A stretch of 64,000 bases of DNA from Sebastes aleutianus (lineage: Eukaryota > Chordata > Actinopteri > Perciformes > Sebastidae): the NCBI GenBank assembly GCA_916700875.1, contig CAKAKS010000004.1, positions 12,606,534 to 12,670,533 of the forward strand. Direction: 5' to 3'. Of the stretch, positions 37,332 through 50,800 are shown one piece after another. Position numbers and translations under genes: made by a program. Each line of letters opens with the position of its first letter. Within the stretch, counting starts at the first letter, position 1. The notes beneath the pieces were generated by a model that saw only the letters and a program-made list of their open reading frames with translations, was not told where the DNA came from and searched no databases.

Positions 37332-38036
37332 CACGTAAAACAGGTCACTGAAGAGGCGTATGAGAATTAAACAGGTGTCTTTGATAACAAATTTAAAAAT
37401 ACCTCAAAAGATCCTTGAACACTGAGCTGATTTTAAAGTAAACGACAAATAGTTAGAATGATGTTCTGTTAAATTAATTCATAATGCATGCTTTTAAAAT
37501 AACATTAATGTTGAATGATCATGATCACAATACCGTTTGTGGAATTTCAGTCTAAGTGTGTATGGTTTGATTTCCCAGACTTAGGTTATAAAGAGTTAAG
37601 TTAGGAGATTGTTCTTCTTATGTGGATTTAAATATCCTATATATATATATATATATATATATACTAGGATATTCTTACAGTAAGCAGCACAGAGTTAAGT
37701 GTTTGTCTCCCTTCATGAAACAGTTTTAATTTCTTCTATATGGCTCTGATGAGGTTTGGTGCATGGATGGACTCATAGAATAATGTTGTGCTACTATAAA
37801 AGTAAATATGACATCTGATTCATATTTATTAACACTAGAACTTAACATGTTTTCAAACTGTGTAGACTTTGTTTGTTATTGTCAGAGGACTTTCTTATCA
37901 TAATACCTGTCTTCTTCATGTAACCAGACAGAAATGAACACATACAAACAGTTATCTTGATTTATTTAGCACACATATTTTTAATAGTGTGATGTTGAAA
38001 CTTAATAAAAATGGACTGGGTGTTTTACAGCTGACT

Positions 38037-41000
38037 TCACAGAGCAAAAAGTTGAAATCCACTGAAAGTGGTACGATTCAACGTATCATCATAAATATGA
38101 TAGCCTGAGTGCAGAACCATGTAGACCACATCTCCCTTTTCCAATTGAAGAACAAATCCATTAGACACAGAGACCAAACCAATGTCATCATTTGCATCGT
38201 CACCTCTAGTAATTAACTTGTCATTGTGATACAGTGAAATACCTATATAAGTTGAATATTGTGTACCCCACCAATTGAATCTGAAGTAGTAGGCTCCTCT
38301 GGCTGGGACTGTGAAGATACCTGCAACAAAGGAGAAATTCAGCGAGGAGTCAGAACTGTCTTTCACCCTTCTCACTATTAAATTAAGCTCTAGGTTTGGT
38401 TTTGTTGCCTTGTATGCACAAGCAGATCTGTTTCCTCAGCAGAAAAACGCTCGCTTCTCCAATTTGTTGAATTCGCCATTTAAATAGCAACGCACCAATG
38501 TGCAGATGCACCTGGCCATACATAATATGTGTGTAGGTGAAAGAGCTGTGTACCTGTAGTTGGGTTGTAGGCCTGGCCGATATTGGTGAAGACTTTAGTG
38601 AACTTAAGTGTGGTGTGAGTATTGAAGGGTCCAATGACTCCCGCGTCAGTAAGACCAACTGAAAACGCCACCTTTGGACGGTCTGTGGGAATGTAGAAGA
38701 TGCACATATTGAAAGCTTCACTGATTTACAGTCTATGAACAAATGAACCTGTACATGTGCTGTGTTGAAATAATATTTTCCTCATTGACATTATGATATT
38801 CAGCCATACAGCTTGGTGACACTGCAGTCATTTGGAGGCTGATATCCAGCAGGCTTTGAATTCCAGTAGAATCAGTAACAGCTGAATAACATCACTTCTG
38901 CTGAATTTATTAACAGTAGTTATAAATATTGATATCACTCTGCATTTTGCTGCTCTGAATATGCTCATTAGTTTACAAATTCCATTCTCACTGCTAACAT
39001 AATATGACATTTTGACTTTTAATAATGGTTCGTGTAACTTACCTGCATTCTCTCTCTTGAGCTCCTCCACCTCGTTTTCACTGGAGCTCATTCTGGTTTC
39101 CAATACTGTGAACACATTTCACTTTTTTATCGTAAAATAGAATTATGATCATCAGTTTTTTCACGTTTTCTGTTGATTATTTTGTAATCCTAATAATTAC
39201 AACTAGTTGATCAACTACCAGATGTGCATTTCATCAATATGTTAAACTTGTTGATGTTAAATATATCTTTACTTTTTTTCGCACTTTTGGACATAACCTC
39301 TGAGAGAGTTTTACACAACAACATGTTTTCTAACATAATAGACAATGTTTACTTTTTAATGGTTCATGTAGCTTACCTGCAGTCTCTCTCTTGAGTTCCT
39401 CCACCTTGTTTTCACTGGAGCTCATTCTGGTTTCCAATACTGTGAAAACATTTCAGATTTTTATCGTAAAATAGAAATATGTTTGTTATGTTTTTCAGTT
39501 TTCATATTTTTCATTGATCACTTTGTAATCCTACCTGTGTTCTTATTTTCGCTTGTTGTTATTCTCGCCAGAAGCTCTGCAATAAAGGGAAAAATTAACA
39601 AGTACATTAGTTCAACAACCGGATGTAAAACCTCAGAAGTAAATGTTATTGCGGAGGCATTATGTTTTCGGATTGTCCATTCGTCTATTCTCGTGAACAC
39701 GATATCTTAGGAACGTCTGGAGGAAATTTCTTCAAATTTGGCACAACCGTCCAGTTGGACTCAATGATTAACTGATCAGAATTTTGGTGTCAAAGGTCAA
39801 AGCCACTGTGACCTCACAAAACATGTTTTTGGCCATAACTCAAGAATTCATACACTAATTATGACAATTTCACAGAAATGTCTAACAGGATAAAATGATG
39901 AAGTGATGACATTTTGGACATGGATATAAACGGCAACTTGACTGGTTGGTGGAGGCATACAACCACGAGGCAGTTATTCTAGTTAAAGGTCTTATTGATA
40001 ATATTTTTATGTAGACGAATATTTAAAAAAAAAAAGAATACAACACCCACAGAGCTTTTAGAAAGGTGCAGAATAAAAGAATGGTTCTTCCTGAAAAAAA
40101 AATATTATTATTGTGATCATTTTAAAATTTTTGGCAGGTCCAAATTAATGTTTTGTTTATCTCTGTGGAAGATATCTGACGTTTGGTTCCCATTTATTAC
40201 AAGGCTTGTGAGCCAATAGTAAAATGACGTTGGTATCACGTGGTATCTCTGGGTCGTCAGTTAGTGTGGAAAAAACGGATAAATGAGCAATGAAACGGGT
40301 GAGGGAGGGTGCGAGATATAGTGGCTGAATGTTATCAGTAGTACCTTTAGTTATGTTTTTGTAACTTACCCATGTTCTCTCTCTTGAGCTCCTCCACCTC
40401 GTTTTCACTGGAGCTCATTCTGGTTTCCAATACTGTGAACACATTTAACATTTTTATCGTAAAATAGAATTATGATCGTCAGTTTTTTCACATTTTCTGT
40501 TGATTACTTTGTAATCCTAATAATTACAACTAGTTGATCAACTACCAGATGTACATCTCATCAATATGTTGAACTTGTTGATGCTTAATATATCTTTACT
40601 TTTTTTTTCTCACTTTTGGACATAACATCTGAGAGAGTTTTACACAACAACACGTGTTCTAACATAATAGACAATGTTTACTTTTTAATGGTTCATGTAG
40701 CTTACCTGCAGTCTCTCTCTTGAGCTCCTCCACCTTGTTTTCACTGGAGCTCATTCTGGTTTCCAATACTGTGAAAACATTTCAGATTTTTATCGTAAAA
40801 TAGAAATATGTTTGTTATGTTTTTCAGTTTTCATATTTTTCATTGATCACTTTGTTAACCTACCTGTGTTCTTATTTTCGCTTGCTGTTATTCTAGCCAG
40901 AAGCTCTGCAATAAAGGGACAAATTAACAAGTAGATTAGTTCAACAACCGGATGTAAAACCTCAAAAGTAAATGTTATTGCGGAGGCATTATGTTTTCGG

Positions 41001-43156
41001 ATTGTCCATCCGTCTATTCTTGTGAACACGATATCTTAGGAACGTCTGGAGGACATTTCTTCAAATTTGGCACAACCGTCCAGTTGGACTCAATGATTAA
41101 CTGATCAGAATTTAGGTGTTAAAGGTCGAAGCCACTGTGACGTCACAAAACATGTTTTTGGCCATAACTCAAGAATTCATACACTAATTATGACAATTTC
41201 ACAGAAATGTCTAACAGGATAAAATGATGAAGTGATGACATTATGGACATGGATATAAACGGCACCTTGACTGGTTGGTGGAGTCATACAACCACGAGGT
41301 GGTTATCTAGTTAAAGGTCTTATTGATAACATTTTTATTTAGACGAATATTAAAAAAAAAAAAAACACAATACATCCACAGAGCTTTTAGAAAGGTGCCG
41401 AATAAAAGTATGGTTCTTCCTGAAAAAAAAATATTATGATTGTGATCATTTAAAAATGTTGGCAGGTCCAAAATTAATGTTTTGTTTATCTCTGTGGAAG
41501 ATATCTGACGTTTGGTTCCCATTTCTAACAAGGCTTGTGAGCCAATAGTAAAACGACGTTGGTATCACGTGGTATCTCTGGGTCGTCAGTTAGTGTGGAA
41601 AAAACGGATAAATGAGCAATGGAACGGATGAGGGAGGGTGCGAGATATAGTGGCTGAATGTTATTCAGCTTGTTATCACCTTTAATTATGTTTTTGTAAC
41701 TTGATCTCTCTCTTGATCTCTTCCACCTCGTTTTCACTGGAGCTCATTCTGGTTTCCAACACTGAACACATTTAACATTTTTATTGTAAAATAGAATTAT
41801 GTTTGTCAGTTTTCACATTTTTCATTGATAATCCTACCTGTGTTCTTATTTTCGCTTGCTGTTACTCTAGCCAGAAGATCTGCAATAAAGGGAAACAATT
41901 AATAAATAGATTAGTTCAACAACCGGATGTAAAACCTCAAAAGTAAATGTTGTTGCGGAGGCATTATGTTTTCGGATTGTCCATCCGTCGCGATATCTTA
42001 GGAACGTCTGGAGGAAATGTCCTCAAATTTGGCACAACCGTCCACCTTTAATTATGTTTTTGTAACTTACCCATGTTCTGTCTCTTGAGCTCTGCGACCG
42101 CATTTTCACTGGTGTTCATTCTGGCCTCCAAAACTGTGAAAAGTTACAAAAGTTTAACTGTAAACTTCACTTTGATCATTGCCTCACTAAATATGTTTTC
42201 ATTGTTAACATAATATACCATTATTATAGCTGACCTGTATTGTCTCTCCTGAGTTCTTCCACCTTGTTGTTACTGGCACTTATTCTCACCCCCAATACTG
42301 CAAAAACATTTTCCACCAAAAGGTTAATTATGCCCTGACCCTTATCTTTGTCTCATTTATAGTATATTATCATTGCATAACATACAGTATTATGCCGAAT
42401 TTTACATTTAGATTTTGTAACTTACCTATGTTCTCTCTCTGGAGCTCCTTGATCACATTTTCATTGGAGTTCATTCTGGCCTCTAAAACTATGAACACAT
42501 TTAATGTTTTTCATTGTGAAGTAGCTTTTCCACCAAAAAGTTTATTATGAGTCTTATATCTTAATCTCACTAGATACACACAGTACACACTGCAAACCTT
42601 AAAGACATACTTTTTACTTTGGAGGTTGACCAAATAGGAAGCTGTCACAAATATGAATTCATTTTATATATATATATATATATTTATAAACTTAAACAGA
42701 TGTAAATGTTTACCTGCATTCTTGCTTTCACTGGCTGTCAGTCTGGCCTGTGTGGCTGGGTTTAAAGCAATAAATTAGTCCTAAAAGTAATCAGTGCCAT
42801 TAATGAACATTGCATGAATCTGTGCAGCACTATGTGACTGACAATCAGTATGTTTTATTAAATGTGTCACCTGTATTATCTTGCTCCAGCTTCTCGATCT
42901 TGCTCTTGCTGTACCTCAGCTCCACCTTTTGTTCGATGACCATGTCTCTCAGCTCCTTCAGCTCAGCCCAGATGTCAGAGGTGATGCTGGTCTGGCTGCT
43001 GCTCTGATCACCCTGAAGCTCAAATTGAACCTCTATATTGTTGTTCCCTCCATCTGCCTGGATGATATCGTTCCCTGTCTCCCCTCCTCTCTCACCCTGA
43101 GCCCACATCCATTGCAGACAGAACAGCAACGCCAGACAAACTGCAGCACTCTTCAT
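38037..43156 (-). CDS. C1q gene C: long-stalk C1q-domain protein with one damaged stalk exon
   Basis: Exons that keep splice sites: 42871-43156, 42714-42755, 42426-42488, 42235-42297, 42071-42133, 41838-41879, 40864-40905, 40706-40768, 40370-40432, 39535-39576, 39377-39439, 39043-39105, 38554-38682, 38037-38320; 1,308 nt, 435 residues. A further 63-nt stalk exon at about 41700-41757 has lost its donor through a small deletion (ttacccatgttc became ttgatc), so it is probably skipped; frame is kept because stalk exons are phase 1-1. A distinct 1.33-kb stalk cassette (63+63+42, with KRETAG and ELLARIT) is present twice. Head loops are its own (WGTQYSTYIG; HSGYHIYDD). TATA at 43219-43226; AATAAA (minus) 37961-37966. 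Confidence 0.72.
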
Positions 43157-43218
43157 TCTGAAATATCACCTGTTTAGACAGCGAGATGCAGTCTGACACG
43201 TCTCGCTCATTTTCCTTC

Positions 43219-43226
43219 TTTATATA
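43219..43226 (-). promoter_or_regulatory. TATA box of C1q gene C
   Basis: TATATAAA, 63 bp before the ATG; flanks as in gene A. Confidence 0.7.
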
Positions 43227-43733
43227 CACGTAAAACAGGTCACTGAAGAGGCGTATGAGAATTAAACAGGTGTCTTTGATAACAAATTTAAAAATACCTC
43301 AAAAGATCCTTGAACACTGAGCTGATTTTAAAGTAAACGACAAATAGTTAGAATGATGTTCTATTAAATTAATTCATAATGCATGCTTTTAAAATAACAT
43401 TATTGTTTAATGATCATGAGCACAATACCGTTTGTGGAATTTCAGTCTAAGTGTGTATGGTTTGATTTCCCAGACGTAGGTTATAAAGAGTTAAGTTAGG
43501 AGATATGACATCTGATTCATATTTATTAACACTAGAACTTAACATGTTTTCAAACTGTGTAGACTTTGTTTGTTTTTGTCAGATGACTTTCTTATTGTAA
43601 TACCTGTCTTCTTCATGTAACCAGACAAAAATGAACACATACAAACAGTTATCTTGATTTATTTATCACACATATGTTTAATAGTGTGATGTTGAAACTT
43701 AATAAAAATGGACTGGGTGTTTTACAGCTGACT

Positions 43734-46700
43734 TCACAGAGCAAAAAGTTTAAATCCACTGAAAGTGGTACGATTATACGCATCATCAAAAATATGATGG
43801 CCTGAGTCCAGAACCATGTAGACCACATCTCCCTTTTCCAGTTGAAGAACAAATGCATTAGACAAAGAGACATAACCTCCGCCATCATTTGCATCGTAAC
43901 ATCTAGTAATTCATCTTGTCATTGTGATACAGTGTAATACTCATATAAGGTTGAAAGTAATGAACCCCACCCAATGAATCTGAAGTAGTAGGCTCCTCTG
44001 GCTGGGGCTGTGAAGATACCTGCAACAAAGGAGAAATTCAGCGAGGAGTCAGAACTGTCTTTCACCCTTCTAACTATTGAATTATGTCTTCTGTTAATTC
44101 AGTAGGAACATTTTTCATATTGCTTTGGTCCGGCTATATCAGTGTGTTTCACTCCAAAAGCTCTAGGTTTAGTTTTGTTGCCTTGTATGCACAAGCAGAT
44201 CTGTTACCTCAGCAGAAAACCGCTCGCTTCTCAAATTTGTTGAATTCGCCATTTAAATAGCAATGCGCCAATGTGCAGACGCACCTGGCCATACATAATA
44301 TGTGTGTAGGTGAAAGAGCTGTGTACCTGTAGTTGGGTTGTAGGCCTGGCCGATATTGGTGAAGACTTTACTGAACTTAAGTGTGGTGTCAGTATTGAAG
44401 GGTCCAGTAGTTCCCGCGTTATTAAGACCAACTGAAAACGCCACCTTTGGACGGTCTGTGGGAATGTAGAAGATGCACATAGAGAAAACTTCACTGATTT
44501 ACAGTCTATGAACAAATGAACCTGTACATGTGCTGTGTTGAAATAATCTTTTCCTCATTGACATAATGATATTCAACCATACAGCTTAGTGACACTGCAG
44601 TCATTTGGAGGCTGATATCCAGCAGGCTTTGAATTCCAGTAGAATCAGTAACAGCTGAATAACATCACTTCTGCTTAATTTATTAACAGTAGTTATCAAT
44701 ATTGATATCACTCTGCATTTTGCTGCTCTAAATATGCTAATTAGTTACCAGTTCCATCCTCACTACTAGCATAATGTGACATCTTGACTTTTAATAATGG
44801 TTTAGGAAACTTACCTGCATTCTCTCTCTTGATCTCTTCCACCTCGTTTTCACTGGAGCTCATTCTGGTTTCCAACACTGAACACATTTAACATTTTTAT
44901 TGTAAAAAAGAATTATGTTTGTCAGTTTTCACATTTTTCATTGATCACTTTGTAATCCTACCTGTGTTCTTATTTTCGCTTGCTGTTACTCTCGCCAGAA
45001 GATCTGCAATAAAGGGAAACAATTAAGAAATAGATTAGTTCAACAACCGGATGTAAAACCTCAAATGTAAATATTATTGCGGAGGCATTATGTTTTCGGA
45101 TTGTCTATCCGTCTATTCTCGTGAAAACGATATCTTAGGACTAGAGGAAATTTCTTCAAATTTGGCACAACCGTCCAGTTGGACTCAATGATTAACTGAT
45201 TAGAATTTGGGTGTCAAAGGTCAAAGCCTCTTTGACCTCACAAAACATGTTTTTGGCCATAACTCAAGAATTCATACACTAATTATAACAATTTCACAGA
45301 AATGTCTAACAGGATAAAATGATGAAGTGATGACATTTTGGACATGGATGTAAACGCAACTTGACTGGTTGATGGAGGCATACAACCACGAGGCGGTTAT
45401 CTAGTTAAAGGTCTTTTTGATAACATTTTTATGTAGACTGAATATTTAAAAAAAATAATAATACATCCACAGAGCTTTTAGAAAGGTGCCGATTAAAAGT
45501 ATGGTTCTTCCTGAAAAAAAAAATATTATGATTGTGATCATTTTAAAATTTTTGGCAGGTCCAAAATTAATGTTTTGTTTATCTCTGTGGAAGATATCAG
45601 ACATTTCGGTCCCATTTCTAATAAGGCTTGTGAGCCAATAGTAAAACGACGTTGGTATCACGTGGTATCTCTGGGTCGTCAGTTAGTGTGGAAAAAAATA
45701 ATAGATGAGCAATGGAACGGATGAGGGACGGTGCGCGATATAGTGGCTGAATGTTATCAGTAGCACCTTTAATTATGTTTTTGTAACTTACCCATGTTCT
45801 CTCTCTTGAGCTCCTCCACCTCGTTTTCACTGGAGCTCATTCTGGTTTCCAACACTGAACACATTTAACATTTTTATCGTAAAATAGAATTATGTTTGTC
45901 AGTTTTCACATTTTTCATTGATCACTTTGTAATCCTACCTGTGTTCTTATTTTCACTTGCTGTTACTCTAGCCAGAAGATCTGTAATAAAGGGAAACAAT
46001 TAATAAATAGATTAGTTCAACAACCGGATGAAAAACCTCAAAAGTAAATGTTATTGCGGAGGCATTATGTTTTTGGATTGTCCATTCGTCTATTCTTGTG
46101 AACACGATCTTAGGAACGTCTGGAGGAAATTTCTTCAAATTTGGCACAACAGTCCAGTTGGACTCAAGGATTAACTGATTAGAATTTTGGTGTCAAAGGT
46201 CAAAGCCTCTGTGACCTCACAAAACTTGTTTTTAACCATAACTTAAGAATTCAACACTAATTATGACAATTTCACAGAAATGTCTAACAGGATAAAATGA
46301 TGAAGATTATTCTCACCCCCAATACTGCAAAAACATTTTCCACCAAAATGTTAATTATGCCCTGACCCTTATCTTTGTCTCACTTATAGTATATTATCAT
46401 TGCATAACATACAGTATTATGCCAAATTATACATTTAGATTTTGTAACTTACCTATGTTCTCTCTCTGGAGCTCCTTGATCACATTTTCATTGGCGCTCA
46501 TTCTGGCCTCTAAAACTGTGAACACATTTAATGTTTTTCATTGTGAAGTAGCTTTTTCACCAAAAGGTTTATTATGAGTCTTATATCTTAATCTCACTAG
46601 ATACACACAGTACACACTGCAAACCTTAAAGACATAGTTACTTTTTACTCTGGAGGTTGACCAAATAGGAAACTGTCACAAATATGAATTCATTTTACAT

Positions 46701-47124
46701 ATATCTATAAAAGTAAACAGTGGCTGGGTTTAAAGCAATAAATTATTACTAAAAGTAATCAGTGGCATTAATGAACATTGCATGAATCTGTGCAGCACTA
46801 TGTGACTGACAATCAGTATGTTTTATTAAATGTGTCACCTGTATTATCTTGCTCCAGCTTCTCGATCTTGCTCTTGCTGTACCTCAGCTCCACCTTTTGT
46901 TCGATGGCCATGTCTCTCAGCTCCTTCAGCTCAGCCCAGATGTCAGGGGTGATGCTGGTCTGGCTGCTGCTCTGATCACCCTGAAGCTCAAATTGAACCT
47001 CTATATTCTTGTTCCCTCCATCTGCCTGGATGATATCGTTCCCTGTCTCCCCTCCTCTCTCACTCTGAGCCCATGTCCATTGCAGACAGAACAGCAACGC
47101 CAGACAAACTGCAGCACTCCTCAT
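43734..47124 (-). pseudogene. C1q gene D: frameshifted copy of gene G
   Basis: Exon 1 is intact (46839-47124), as are stalk exons 46453-46515, 45939-45980, 45792-45854, 44962-45003, 44815-44877 and head exon 44327-44455. The last exon (43734-44019) is 286 nt instead of 284. Against gene G it has two single-base insertions, an A near 43947 and a T near 43913, so the frame is lost inside the head after strand-forming FRF. The 42-nt exon 2 is deleted and one 63-nt exon near 46305-46325 is cut short. Otherwise nearly identical to gene G at an offset of about 16,073. A recent pseudogene or a sequencing/assembly error; reads would decide. TATA at 47187-47194; AATAAA (minus) 43658-43663. Confidence 0.7.
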
Positions 47125-47186
47125 TCTGAAATATCACCTGTTTAGACAGCGAGATGCAGTCTGACACGTCTCGCTCATTTTCCTTC

Positions 47187-47194
47187 TTTATATA
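47187..47194 (-). promoter_or_regulatory. TATA box of C1q gene D
   Basis: TATATAAA retained although the gene is frameshifted; upstream reads ggtttacgtg instead of gttttacgtg, as in E and G. Confidence 0.65.
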
Positions 47195-47893
47195 CACGTA
47201 AACCAGGTCACTGAAGAGGCGTATGAGAATTAAACAGGTGTCTTTGATAACAAATTTAAAAATACCTCAAAAGATCCTTGAACACTGAGCTGATTTTAAA
47301 GTAAACAACAAACAGTTAGAATGATGTTCTGTTAAATTAATTCATAATGCATGCTTTTAAAATAACATTAAAGTTGAATGATCATGAGCACAATACCGTT
47401 TGTGGAATTTCAGTCTAAGTGTGTATGGTTTGATTTCCCAGACTTAGGTTATAAAGGGTTAAGTTAGGAGATTGTTCTTCTTATGTGGATTTAAATATCC
47501 TATATATATATATATATATACTAGGATATTCTTACAGTAAGCAGCACAGAGTTAAGTGTTTGTCTCCCTTCATGAAACAGTTTTAATTTCTTCTATATGG
47601 CTCTGATGAGGTTTGGTGCATGGATGGACTCATAGAATAATGTTGTGCTACTATAAAAGTAAATATGACATCTGATTCATATTTATTAGCACTAGAACTT
47701 AACATGTTTTCAAACTGTGTAGACTTTGTTTGTTATTGTCAGAGGACTTTCTTATCGTAATACCTGTCTTCTTCATGTAACCAGACAGAAATGAACACAT
47801 ACAAGCAGTTATCTTGGTTTATTTAGCACACATATTTTTAATAGTGTGATGTTGAAACTTAATAAAAATGGACTGGGTGTTTTACAGATGACT

Positions 47894-50800
47894 TCACACA
47901 GCAAAAAGCTGAAATCCACTGAAAGTGGTACGATTATACGAATCATCAAAAATATGATAGCCTGAGATCTGAACCATGTAGACCACATCTCCCTTTTCCA
48001 ATTGAAGAACAAATGCATTAGACAAAGAGACATAACCTCCGGCATCATTTGCATCGTCACCTCTAGTTATTATCTTGTCATTGTGATACAGATAAACACT
48101 TATATAAGTTGAAGCCTTTACACCCCACCCATTGAATCTGAAGTAGTAGGCTCCTCTGGCTGGGGCTGTGAAGATACCTGCAACAAAGGAGAAATTCAGC
48201 GAGGAGTCAGAACTGTCTTTCACCCTTCTCACTATTAAATTATGTCTTCTGTTAATTCAATAGGAACATGTTTCTAATTGCTTTGTTCCGGCTATATCAG
48301 TGTGTTTCTCGCCAAAAGCTCTTGGTTTGGTTTTTGTTGCCTTGTATGCACAAGCAGATCTGTTTCCTCAGCAGAAAAACGCTTGCTTCTCAAATTTGTT
48401 GAATTCGCCATTTAAATAGCAACGGGCCAATGTGCAGACACAACTGGCCATACATAATATGTGTGTAGGTGAAAGAGCTGTGTACCTGTAGTTGGGTTGT
48501 AGGCCTGGCCGATATTGGTGAAGACTTTACTGAACTTAAGTGTGGTGTCAGTATTGAAGGGTCCAATAGTTCCCGCGTCAGAAAGACCAACTGAAAACGC
48601 CACCTTTGGACGGTCTGTGGGAATGTAGAAGATGCACATATTGAAAGCTTCACTGATTTACAGTCTATGAACAAATGAACCTGTACATGTGCTGTGTTGA
48701 AATAATATTTTCCTCATTGACATTATGATATTCAGCCATACAGCTTGGTGACACTGCAGTCATTTGGAGGCTGATATCCAGCAGGCTTTGAATTCCAGTA
48801 GAATCAGTAACAGCTGAATAACATCACTTCTGCTGAATTTATTAACAGTAGTTATAAATATTGATATCACTCTGCATTTTGCTGCTCTGAATATGCTCAT
48901 TAGTTTACAAATTCCATTCTCACTGCTAACATAATATGACATTTTGACTTTTAATAATGGTTCGTGTAACTTACCTGCATTCTCTCTCTTGAGCTCCTCC
49001 ACCTCGTTTTCACTGGAGCTCATTCTGGTTTCCAATACTGTGAACACATTTCACTTTTTTATCGTAAAATAGAATTATGATCATCAGTTTTTTCACGTTT
49101 TCTGTTGATTATTTTGTAATCCTAATAATTACAACTAGTTGATCAACTACCAGATGTGCATTTCATCAATATGTTAAACTTGTTGATGTTAAATATATCT
49201 TTACTTTTTTTCGCACTTTTGGACATAACCTCTGAGAGAGTTTTACACAACAACATGTTTTCTAACATAATAGACAATGTTTACTTTTTAATGGTTCATG
49301 TAGCTTACCTGCAGTCTCTCTCTTGAGTTCCTCCACCTTGTTTTCACTGGAGCTCATTCTGGTTTCCAATACTGTGAAAACATTTCAGATTTTTATCGTA
49401 AAATAGAAATATGTTTGTTATGTTTTTCAGTTTTCATATTTTTCATTGATCACTTTGTAATCCTACCTGTGTTCTTATTTTCGCTTGTTGTTATTCTCGC
49501 CAGAAGCTCTGCAATAAAGGGAAAAATTAACAAGTACATTAGTTCAACAACCGGATGTAAAACCTCAGAAGTAAATGTTATTGCGGAGGCATTATGTTTT
49601 CGGATTGTCCATTCGTCTATTCTCGTGAACACGATATCTTAGGAACGTCTGGAGGAAATTTCTTCAAATTTGGCACAACCGTCCAGTTGGACTCAATGAT
49701 TAACTGATCAGAATTTTGGTGTCAAAGGTCAAAGCCACTGTGACCTCACAAAACATGTTTTTGGCCATAACTCAAGAATTCATACACTAATTATGACAAT
49801 TTCACAGAAATGTCTAACAGGATAAAATGATGAAGTGATGACATTTTGGACATGGATATAAACGGCAACTTGACTGGTTGGTGGAGGCATACAACCACGA
49901 GGCAGTTATTCTAGTTAAAGGTCTTATTGATAATATTTTTATGTAGACGAATATTTAAAAAAAAAAAAGAATACAACACCCACAGAGCTTTTAGAAAGGT
50001 GCAGAATAAAAGAATGGTTCTTCCTGAAAAAAAAATATTATTATTGTGATCATTTTAAAATTTTTGGCAGGTCCAAATTAATGTTTTGTTTATCTCTGTG
50101 GAAGATATCTGACGTTTGGTTCCCATTTATTACAAGGCTTGTGAGCCAATAGTAAAATGACGTTGGTATCACGTGGTATCTCTGGGTCGTCAGTTAGTGT
50201 GGAAAAAACGGATAAATGAGCAATGAAACGGGTGAGGGAGGGTGCGAGATATAGTGGCTGAATGTTATCAGTAGTACCTTTAGTTATGTTTTTGTAACTT
50301 ACCCATGTTCTCTCTCTTGAGCTCCTCCACCTCGTTTTCACTGGAGCTCATTCTGGTTTCCAATACTGTGAACACATTTAACATTTTTATCGTAAAATAG
50401 AATTATGATCGTCAGTTTTTTCACATTTTCTGTTGATTACTTTGTAATCCTAATAATTACAACTAGTTGATCAACTACCAGATGTACATCTCATCAATAT
50501 GTTGAACTTGTTGATGCTTAATATATCTTTACTTTTTTTTTCTCACTTTTGGACATAACATCTGAGAGAGTTTTACACAACAACACGTGTTCTAACATAA
50601 TAGACAATGTTTACTTTTTAATGGTTCATGTAGCTTACCTGCAGTCTCTCTCTTGAGCTCCTCCACCTTGTTTTCACTGGAGCTCACTCTGGTTTCCAAT
50701 ACTGTGAAAACATTTCAGATTTTTATCGTAAAATAGAAATATGTTTGTTATGTTTTTCAGTTTTCATATTTTTCATTGATCACTTTGTTAACCTACCTGT

